A DNA stretch of 64,000 nt, taken from Tomocerus qinae. Taxonomy: Eukaryota; Arthropoda; Collembola; Entomobryomorpha; Tomoceridae. The notes under the pieces are model-generated. The model searched no databases. It was not told the DNA's origin and saw nothing but the letters and a program-made list of their open reading frames with translations. The stretch spans positions 60,326,001 to 60,390,000 of the forward strand of contig CM034546.1 of assembly GCA_020055645.1 (NCBI GenBank), read 5' to 3'. The position numbers were made by a program, and so were the translations under genes. Below, one piece after another: positions 54,268 to 62,749 of this stretch (position 1 is the stretch's first letter; every line of letters begins with the position of its first letter).

Positions 54268-55512
54268 AAATTATCAACAAACATGGAAAAAAATGATAAA
54301 TTGTTGACGATGCTTTCAAAACGAGATTGGTTGGAAATCAAAAGCAAATTTTTGAAAATATTAAAAATTACCCATAATGAACATTGTGCCAAAAAAATCG
54401 AAACAAGCATCGGGGGACAGCATTTTGACACAAAATCTACTGTCCCAAAACTGGAAAATGAAATTAAAACCAAGAAAGCAGAGTCAACAAATCTGCCGAA
54501 TGAATCAACAGCGATAGCTGTTGAACCAAATAACAATATAGTAGAAACTTGGAACTACACAACTGAAGAAATATTAGGCGGCGGATCATGCACTGTGGTC
54601 ATTGGGGCACAATGTAAAACCGATTCCAAAAAATACGCCATTAAAATAATTCCTAATCAAAACGACTCTTCAGATAACGAGAAAAGCTTAAGAGAGTCGC
54701 GAAACCAGGCGAGTTTGAGTCACAGAAATGTTGTTAAATACATATCCTCCGATATGTTTTCGTTATCCACGCAAAAAATGAAAGAAATTTTAAAATGGGA
54801 GCTTGTTGGTAGTACACAAACATTGAAATCTGCTCATAAAGAATTTGCAGCTAGTTTTGACACAGCAAAGTCACTTGGAAGTCACCTTAAAGGTCTGTTT
54901 ATAAAAACTGAAATTTGTGGTGAAACATTGAGAGAATGGCTTCTAGATCAAATAAAAAATGAAAAAAGTGCCAAAGATACAGAATGCAAGCTCATCGGAC
55001 AGGGAATAGTTGATGGTATAAATTACATCCACTCTAAATCAATACTTCACCGTGACCTGCGACCAGAAAATATCTTCTTTGCCAAGTCACAATTTACTCC
55101 TCCTGTTAAAATTGGAGATTTTGGTTTGTCCAACCAAATTGAAAATCAAGACGAAACTCAAACATTGACCATGGAAATCGGGAATTATCAGTATCGAGCA
55201 CCTGAGGTTAACGAGAAAACCAAAGATGGTAAAGCTAAATATAGTAAAGCAGCTGATGCATATTCGATTGGATTGATCTTGTCGGAAATTTATGATCCTC
55301 AACCTGTTTCACAATTGAATGTAAAATTCAGCACGATAACATTAACAAGAAACACCGGGGAGAAGATTAAAGAGACAGTACCTTGGTTAAGCCTTGTTAT
55401 ACTGAAACTAACGGAGAAAACACCAGCTGACCGGTTTGATAAAGATTCATTTGGATCACCACTGCCGATATCTTTTACACCAAGAGACGATGCAATGCTT
55501 CCTTCTAAAACC
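54268..55512 (+). CDS. Exon 2: second half of CARD plus eIF2alpha-kinase-like protein kinase
   Basis: 415 codons, phase 0 at both ends, between an acceptor (CTACAG) and a GTAATT donor. The first about 47 residues (KNDKLLTMLSKRD, then WLEIKSKFLKILKITHNEHC) fit helices 4-6 of a CARD, completing exon 1. After an Asn/Ser-rich linker comes a kinase domain (about residues 137-445 of the predicted protein). It has a glycine loop LGGGSCTVV (third Gly replaced by Thr), YAIK (K167), an alphaC Glu in RESRNQ, and a roughly 50-residue insert after beta4. Then follow LFIKTEICGETLREWL and YIHSKSILHRDLRPEN (D304; usual Lys is Arg306), KIGDFGLS (325-327) and APE (352-354). The LFIKxEIC-xTLxxWL and GINYIHSK pattern is that of PKR/PERK/GCN2-type eIF2alpha kinases. 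If this exon is considered alone, the first ATG is 54,283. IRE1 was considered as an alternative family. Confidence 0.85.
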
Positions 55513-56586
55513 GTAATTAATTATATTTTTTTATATAAACTCTACACTCTACAAACATTTTTTATTTATGCATGACAATGCATTTAGTGCTATCTAGTGA
55601 ACTTTTTCCTGTGCTAAGCGATGACATTTTATTCTGCGACGAATCGAATCGATGTTTACTAACTTTTAGGGCTTAGCCGTATCTTCTATCTGTCCCAAAA
55701 ACAGATAAGCTAAACGAAAACAGACTACGAAAACAGGCTATTTCGTACACAAAACGAAAAAAGTGGTTATAAGTAGGCGGTAGCGGTAGGCATAATGCAC
55801 CGTATATAGCCTAATGCTTAATAGCCGAGCTTGGAGCCGTGTATTTGACCACCTTTATAGGACGGCCGTTGATGTTCTAGTCAAACGTAACTCATGGATT
55901 CGATCATAACTGACACCAAAAGCAAAAAACGGGATGTGGGAGAGGTCTTAAACTGTTTGGTACCGAATGGCGACACTCAATGGCCACCAAAAATTTATGT
56001 CATGCCCGAAAAAAACATTTTAATTCATTTTAACAACAGTGCATTTCTAACAAAAACTTTCGTATATTCTTATATATTTTGAAATAATTTCATATATTTT
56101 TAATTAATTTTAATTAATTTTAATTATTTTGTAATATTTTCAAATATTTTGGATTATTTTCAAATATTTTGGATTATTTTCAAATATTTTGGATTATTTT
56201 CAAATATTTTGGAATATTTTCAAATATTTTGGAATATTTTTAAAAATAGTTTGCAATATTTTCCAATATTTTTAAAAATAGTTTGCATTATTTGATTCAC
56301 ATCTAATTTAATCCAAAGTTTAGTTGCAAGTCAAATTTCTAAGAACGCCGAATCCAGAAAACTTCAGAAAACTGATAGGGTGTCAAATTTTCTAAACATT
56401 AATAAGGCTGTAGTTATATTGATTAGAAATTAGGAATAGATTTCGCCAGATACCACAATTTCTCACCATTGAGGAAAAGTCATTTCACCGATCGATGTTT
56501 TCACTGACATCAGAAGAGTTTCTCCGTTAAAAAAATGTTTATCCAGTCAAATAGAAGTAATAAATTCTATTATGATTATTTTACAG
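55513..56586 (+). other. Predicted intron 2 (1,074 bp)
   Basis: GTAATTAATT donor after 55,512 and TATGATTATTTTACAG acceptor before 56,587. Both flanking exons are open and in phase 0. Without splicing, the exon 2 frame reads into AT-rich sequence and stops after 21 codons. A 62-codon frame at 55,894-56,082 inside it is not needed and lacks obvious splice sites. Confidence 0.7.
56090..56285. repeat. 20-bp AT minisatellite in intron 2
   Basis: Units of TTTTCAAATATTTTGGATTA recur about eight times with small changes. They are preceded by TTTTAATTAA repeats. Confidence 0.9.
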
Positions 56587-57963
56587 AAAACTGGAAGCTT
56601 GACCTCAGGTTCTGTGGAACTACAGCCAGATCAGCTTTCAGCACCAGTGGGTGAAATTGCCGTTGTACAAAAAGATGTTAATGAAGCAATTAGAAGCATG
56701 TTCGCCATGTCCACCGCTAATAGCATTGATAGGTACGCACTAATAGCAAACAAAGACAAAGCAGATTTAAATTATAACGGTGAGTCAAAAAAAATCCAAC
56801 TAAGTCACTGCCATATTCATTTTGAAAATCGATTACCAAAAGATTTGCACGAATTATGCTTAAAGTACATAAAGTTTATTCAAAAAAATAAACCCGAGCC
56901 TGATTTGGAATTGGTCTCATGGATCCCCAAAACAGTAAAATTTCTCACAGTTGATTGTTATAATAGCACGCTGATAACTTTACATGCTAGTAGACTGGCA
57001 TCTGTCGAGCACTATATCAATCTTAGTTGCTGCAATATAGATGTTAGTTCCATGACTCACAAGATCGGTCCAACTGATCTCAAATTATATCGGGTTTCAT
57101 TCATTCGAAACAAAAAAAACCTTAATAGGGTCCTGGTAAATGACTTTTTGGATATACTAAAAATCGATAAATTGACACTGAATTATAAAGACGAAGAAAA
57201 TATTAACATCAGCATTGATTTGAGTGAAAAATCTGCTTCCATTCTGTATCTGGAACTAAACAATGTAAAAGTTGAGAATTGGAAAAAAGCCGAGTGTCAT
57301 GTCCACAAACTCAACTTATGGAAAATACCTTTTGAAGAAAAAACAAAAATGATAATAAAAGAATTAGAAACCAGCATGTCTACTTTGGATGTAGCATGTC
57401 TGCCCCCAAGTATAGAAAAGCTCGATTTAAGAAAAACCAAAATTGTTTGCACTCGTAGGACAGAACTTCCAAACTTGAAACACATCAAACTAACCGCAAC
57501 TGAAAGCCATTTTCATTTGTTTGACAATTCGCCGTTATTGACCCACATTGATTTCTATAAAATGGAAACCGTGGATGTAGATTTATTGCCAAAAAATGTA
57601 ACACAAGTCAGAATAACCAATTTTTCAGAATTAAGTAATACTATTATTTCTGGAAAAATAAAGTCTTTACATAAACTTGTTTTGGTAGATTTACCGTTTG
57701 AAACATTAATAGAGGCCTTGAAACATTTTCAACCTATGGAACTCGTGGTTTATAGGCCCACAGTAGAAACAAAAGATTTGATGGCATTAATAAACAACGA
57801 AGTGCCCAAAATTTTCATTGGGGAATTTAATTGGGAAAATGAAAATTTTGAGTGTACAATATCTAAGCACGTTGAAAAAAAATCCAAATTTTATTTGTTC
57901 GCTGAACGACGCGGAAGATCAATTGAGAAATCCCAATTCCATAAATTAAGGGAAATATTTTAA
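56587..57963 (+). CDS. Exon 3: C-terminal LRR-like domain of the CARD-kinase gene
   Basis: 458 codons plus a TAA stop at 57,961-57,963, opening right at a consensus acceptor in the frame needed to continue exon 2. After about 75 residues of linker, the protein shows about 12-13 irregular repeats of 20-25 residues with an L-x-x-L-x-L/V/I strand pattern. Examples are 'LPKDLHELCLKYIKF', 'IPKTVKFLTVDCYN', 'SASILYLELNNVKV', 'PPSIEKLDLRKTKIV', 'LPNLKHIKLTATES', 'SPLLTHIDFYKME', 'LPKNVTQVRITNFS' and 'SLHKLVLVDLPFE'. This resembles a divergent LRR solenoid, a common ligand-sensing module. No transmembrane helix or signal peptide is visible, so a cytosolic protein is likely. A separate gene starting at a downstream ATG is possible but the matched phases favour one 914-residue protein. 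Confidence 0.75.
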   Translation, partial: KTGSLTSGSVELQPDQLSAPVGEIAVVQKDVNEAIRSMFAMSTANSIDRYALIANKDKADLNYNGESKKIQLSHCHIHFENRLPKDLHELCLKYIKFIQKNKPEPDLELVSWIPKTVKFLTVDCYNSTLITLHASRLASVEHYINLSCCNIDVSSMTHKIGPTDLKLYRVSFIRNKKNLNRVLVNDFLDILKIDKLTLNYKDEENINISIDLSEKSASILYLELNNVKVENWKKAECHVHKLNLWKIPFEEKTKMIIKELETSMSTLDVACLPPSIEKLDLRKTKIVCTRRTELPNLKHIKLTATESHFHLFDNSPLLTHIDFYKMETVDVDLLPKNVTQVRITNFSELSNTIISGKIKSLHKLVLVDLPFETLIEALKHFQPMELVVYRPTVETKDLMALINNEVPKIFIGEFNWENENFECTISKHVEKKSKFYLFAERRGRSIEKSQFHKLREIF

Positions 57964-58094
57964 CTGTATTAAGCATAATTCTGGCACTCCAATAACATGA
58001 CATTCCAATAATACATATAATATTAGTTTGTAAGTCAATTTGAATTAACCTAAATCTATATTTAATTTTTATCCGTAATCTGCCGTCAAAATTT

Positions 58095-59165
58095 CAGGAG
58101 AGATTTTATTTGATATAGGTAAATGGTGTTCCCGATGGCATCCAAAATGCCATTTCCTTCTCCGTACAGGTGGGGAATAGGAATAGGAACAAAAACTTGC
58201 AGGAAGAAAATCATTTTTGACCCTGTCAGTAGTTATATGAAAAAGACCTCTTAAAAGGAATAAAGGAAAGCCAAAATAACTTTTGAATCCCTGAACAGAT
58301 GATGACGAAAGTTGGTATGGATACCAACCATAAATATATCTCCAGAGGTATTTTGAAAGAGCTGTAACGTCTCAGTATTTCGATTTCAAAAGACCCGGCA
58401 AAGTTTCAAAATGTGGGTTTTTTTGAGTTTTTACTAGAAATAGTTTTTTTAAAATCTGTTCGATTCAAAATAAAATTGTTATAAAACCAGACTTTGGAGG
58501 CACATCAAGTATTTCACTGTCTGAAATATCAATCAAAAGCTGACAAAGACCCCGACGTTACTAAAGGCATTAATTTTGCTAATAATGACCTCTCAAAGAG
58601 TTTAAGGGTCATATAATGCAATAATACATCAACATTGATACATATCAACATTCACTAAATCCCGGTCCTTGTTAGCTTTCGGTTGATACATCAGACGTTG
58701 AAAATCTTCTTAATGCCGAGTTTTGAACTTTGACAACTAGCAGTGGTCGCCGAAAGTGAAATACTTGATATGCCCCCAAAGTCTAGTTTTATAATGTCTT
58801 TAATTTGAACCGAACAGATTTTCAAAATAACTTTTGAAATTTTGCCTGGTCTTTTGAAATCGAAAAACTGAGACGTTACAGTTCTTACAAAATACATCTG
58901 GAGAGATATCTACGCCGTAGACCGAACGTAAGTCTTAAGTTCGGTCTCCATACCAACTTTCATGAAATTCCGTCCAGATTCAAAAGTTATTTTGCTTTTC
59001 ATTTTAAGATGTCTTTTTCATATAACTACTGACAGGGTCAAAAATGATTTTTTGATGTTGATAAGTTGTTTGTTCCTATTTTCATTCCCCACATGTAGGG
59101 AGATGGAAATGGCATTTTGGAAGCCATCAGGCTGACCATTTACCGATATCAAATAAAGTCTTTCC
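58095..59165. mobile_element. 1.07 kb foldback element
   Basis: The left arm (58,097-58,570) and right arm (58,735-59,163) are inverted copies of about 80-85% identity. For example, TTTATTTGATATAGGTAAATGG pairs with CCATTTACCGATATCAAATAAA, and GACTTTGGAGGCACATCAAGTATTTCACT with its inverted counterpart near 58,760-58,790. The centre is about 58,650. Non-coding. It begins 130 bp after the stop codon of the CARD-kinase gene and may lie in or next to its 3' UTR. Confidence 0.85.
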
Positions 59166-59507
59166 CAAATGTATGTAATAATATTTTTTTTATTACAACC
59201 ATTGTAACCAGTATTTTGTTGCTATATTATTTACCTGGTGCGCACTATGACCTTGTATTACTAATTCAGTCATATTTCATAATTTTGTGAAATGAAAATA
59301 AATTCGTATTTAAAAACAAACACTGTTTATTTGGTTTGGTTATTTGGTACGGCTCCACTACTATTTATTTACCACAACCTCAGTAAACGCTATAACTTCA
59401 AACCATTTGCCTATGGATTGGCAGTTTTTGGCAGGGCATTAAAAAAATAGCAGAAACCTTTTTGCCCTTTCGGTTATTTTAAATTAGATGAAACAAATTG
59501 CAATTTC

Positions 59508-60015
59508 TGTTACACGGTATAAAAATCATAGAAAATGGCAATACTATTTTGTAATGTTAAAAGAAATTTAGAAGCAATCTCAAATATATTTATAATTCGG
59601 CTTTATATGTAGTGAGTAGTGAATGTGTTAGAAGAAAGACAAAAAAGTTTAATGCACTGGTTTTTTGGCCTGACAAGTTTCAATTATAACCATCCATGCT
59701 CACTTCTCACGTACACGTGCTGCGGTAGGTAGAAACGGAGGATAAATACAGGGCAGGTGCCAATTTTTGCAAGCTACGAAACTTACCCCCACCTAATGAC
59801 CTTCGATTCGACAGTCACCTTCGATTCATCTAAACCACAATTTCAACTTTGTGGTCTCATGTTTCCATTTCAGTAAAGAAATACCAAAGTAATCCATCCA
59901 TCAGTCTTTCTATATATTCTTCATGTCACGGGCAACAACGCAAATAAAATGAATTGAGATTCCTCACTCCTTAATCTTTTGCTCTTGTTTGTCGTTACTG
60001 CTCCAGCGTGTTACA
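59508..60015 (+). mobile_element. LTR with adjacent primer-binding site (truncated LTR retrotransposon)
   Basis: 508 bp bounded by TGTTACACGG and CAGCGTGTTACA (TG...CA with short inverted ends). It has a TATAAAAATC segment at its start and an AATAAA at about 59,951. Immediately downstream GAATTTGGCGCGCTGGGGA provides a TGG-starting primer-binding-site-like sequence (60,021). No gag or pol follows and no second LTR is found, so only the 5' end remains. Confidence 0.55.
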
Positions 60016-60383
60016 GAATTTGGCGCGCTGGGGATCCCGCCACAGCAAAATTTTACTGTTATCTGTAACTTACTGCTAAATAATTAAAAATATTAATTTG
60101 TTATTTTTGAAAATTGAAATTTAGCTATTTGAAATCTAGAGACTTCATTCTATTAGAAGTTGATTGAAAAAATATGAATAGTGAAATAAATAATATAAAA
60201 ATATTGGTTCAAAAGTGCAACTAATCTTCTCTCCTTGTTCTACATCAACATTACTGTGTGAAGGAGCTTGTGCAGTTTTTTTGTCAACATTTGAATGGGA
60301 TATTATGGTCATCTGGGCGATCTAAAAGTATCTGTCAACTGGACTGGACTACTCTTTGGAGGATGACAATGCATTTTTTGCGA

Positions 60384-60435
60384 AGTGGGGGTGACGATAC
60401 TCAATCTAGCCCCCTGCGTGTATGTATTATTAATT
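60384..60435. repeat. Short repeat GAAGTGGGGGTGACGAT (copy 1)
   Basis: GAAGTGGGGGTGACGATACT then CAATCTAGCCCCCTGCGTGT. It is repeated in direct orientation at 61,564-61,610, the two copies bracketing Helitron copy B. It contains a GGGG...CCCC stem. Confidence 0.85.
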
Positions 60436-60517
60436 ATTAGTAATTATTGTATATATGGAGTCGCTTAATGGAGTTGCTTAATGAGATGCAGGAATTCATC
60501 TGTGTATATAAAATAAA

Positions 60518-61405
60518 CTAGTGAACCCAGCTAAGGGGCAAATCTACCACTCAAGAGAAATTCAACAGTAATAAAAACAATTTCGAAATTCGAAAACATC
60601 CCATTAGGTTATTATGTTAACTTTGTAACTACAAAGTATATTTAAATTAATATACTTTTATTTTTTACAGTGGTAAACAAAATTAGCTAAAATTAGCTAC
60701 AGCCCCAAATTCCTGATAAAAAGGAATTTCCTACACCAAATAATAATAACTGTAGATTGTAACATCAAATACAGAGAACAATGAAAGACTCTATTTTCGA
60801 AAAAGCTCCCACAAAGTTACCAAAAAGCTCCCTTTGAAAATCAAAAACATTCGATTCCCCGTGGGATTTTGGAAAAACATACAAAATCCATGAGTACAAC
60901 TTACGAATAAAATATTTTTAAAGAATAAATAGTGGTACCCAGTGCTGTTATTTAATTCTACAAAAAGATGTCGCAACTGGCACAAAGGAACCAAGATGGT
61001 AGTAAAAAGTAAACCCAGCTAAATAATTTTGTATAAGTTTGTCGATGTAGCAGAACCAATTTGGATTAGAAGTTTTGAAATGCTATTTAATACGCAAATT
61101 ACTATCATTACGAAATGTTCCCTTTCGCTAATCATTCCCATTCGATCACCCCTCACCATATCACAAAATAATCATCTTATGTAAATTTCTATTTTTGTTT
61201 TGATGTTATCATACTATAGGCACCCAGTACCATTGCTGAATTTCAAAATGATTATGCATATTATCATTGTCTAATTTCGAAATAAGCAAATGTTAACCCA
61301 TATTGGATACGCGCATGTGCATTGCAACAAAATGCCGCATTGTCCATGGCATAGATATACATAGATACCTGCGACATAGGAATAAATAATTTTATTATAT
61401 AGAGA
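60518..61405 (-). mobile_element. Non-autonomous Helitron (copy B)
   Basis: 888 bp with the same ends as copy A (TCTCTATATAATAAAATT ... GGGTTCACTAG on the minus strand), inserted between A and T. It differs from copy A by a few substitutions and a roughly 30-bp deletion near 61,307. Confidence 0.9.
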
Positions 61406-61563
61406 TTAACAAAAGGACATTTTAATTTGTTTGAATCTAAACGTCGATGCGAGTAACCTGAATTTGATGAGTCGAGTGAGGATGTCGTATCGGGAATCGA
61501 GTCGTTTGTGTGAAGGAGGACTTTCAACTTATTCAATTCAACTCATTATGCATTAATATGTGA

Positions 61564-61610
61564 AGTGGGGGTGACGATGCTCAATCTAGCCCCCTTGTGT
61601 GTACGTATGG
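61564..61610. repeat. Short repeat GAAGTGGGGGTGACGAT (copy 2)
   Basis: Direct copy of 60,384-60,435 (GAAGTGGGGGTGACGATGCT then CAATCTAGCCCCCTTGTGTG). Between it and Helitron copy B, 61,406-61,560 has no assigned function. Confidence 0.85.
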
Positions 61611-61694
61611 CTACACTAAATTGCATTTTATTGTAAATTTACTTTACAAGTACATGAATATTATGAATGATCAATTAATGAAGATTCTGTTTTT

Positions 61695-62747
61695 ATGATG
61701 GATATATGCGTAAAATGTGGAGAAGAAAAGGGAAGAAGACACACAGCTGTTTGTAAAGATTGTAAACAATGGATTCATCGGATTTGTTTCGGCTTCAAGA
61801 TCGAAAATACGAAATTTAGAAAATTTTGCGAAGATTGTATATGTGAAAAATGTGAAAATAGGTCTAGTGTTAGCGCTTACAATCAGCAAAAAGATGTTTG
61901 TAATGATTTTGAATTCAATCAACTACATTTCAACTTTGATACTCAATATTTTAATGATAGTGCTGAAGTAACACAGGACATTTTATTGAATGATAAGAAT
62001 AATTCCGTTCATAATAATGTTACATATGATAATCTGGATGATGATAGGTTAAAGCTGAGTAATTGCCAAGGGTTAAAATTTTTACATTGTAATGTTAATG
62101 GGATAAAAACTAGATTTAGTGAATTAGCCTATCTACCAATTAATGAAAAGAATATACTTTTCTGTGGGGTTACAGAGTCGAAGTTAGATAGCAATGATTT
62201 ATCATCGACATTTAACATATCAGGGTATAATATGCTGCGCTTTGACAGACAAAATAGAGGAGGTGGAGGGTCTCTGGCGTATATTCATCATTCCTGCAAA
62301 TATAAAATTCTAGAATATCAGTCGCCAGAAGCCTTAAAATTAGAAATAGAGATCAACAGTGTAATAATCTCTAGAAAAGGTCTGAAATCAATACTGATCA
62401 CAACAATATACAATCCACCAAAAAGAGATCATACTAAATTTATAGATATATTGCTAAAGTTCTTACATTACACAAAGTCATTAGAACTTGAGCAGATCTT
62501 TCTTGGGGATCTCAATATAGATTTACTTATGTATAACGATAATACTTTTAAGTTAAAAAATACAATTACTGAATTCAGTTACTGGCAGCAGGTTCTGGTT
62601 GGCTCTGGCTTCTGCACTATGACGCCTTCTATTGCTGGAGTTATGTTTGTGGAATTAAGGGCAGATTTGGTGGCTGCGTCCAACATTGGAACATCAAATC
62701 CGATTTCCATAATGCCTACAGAGCAAAGGGTGTTAATGGTAGAATGA
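61695..62747 (+). pseudogene. LINE fragment: PHD finger plus endonuclease, RT missing
   Basis: This 350-codon frame from ATG 61,695 starts with a complete C4HC3 PHD-type finger (C5, C8, C20, C23, H28, C31, C45, C48). After a linker comes an AP-type endonuclease: 'FLHCNVNGIKTR' (Asn), 'LFCGVTESKLD' (Glu), 'GGGGSLAYIH', 'TTIYNPP' and 'IFLGDLNID' (Asp/Asn). PHD plus endonuclease is the N-terminal layout of CR1/L2-like LINE pol proteins. Homology stops around residue 300 (about 62,595). The next about 50 residues (FCTMTPSIAG, VFVELRADLV-like) are unfamiliar and end in a stop; no reverse transcriptase follows. Losing the 3' half is unusual, since LINEs normally lose the 5' part. Confidence 0.75.
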
Positions 62748-62749
62748 TA

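Noticed and set aside
54220..54282. Upstream extension of the kinase frame beginning at 54,220
   Set aside because: The first codon there is TTG, and the stretch reads as AT-rich intron ending in a CTACAG acceptor at 54,267.
54268..55512. Kinase as an IRE1-type kinase/endoribonuclease
   Set aside because: No RNase (KEN) domain follows. The beta5/hinge region (LFIKTEIC...TLREWL) and the insert after beta4 fit eIF2alpha kinases better.
55894..56082. 62-codon frame as an extra exon between kinase and LRR exons
   Set aside because: No good splice sites around it and not needed: exons 2 and 3 already join in phase 0.
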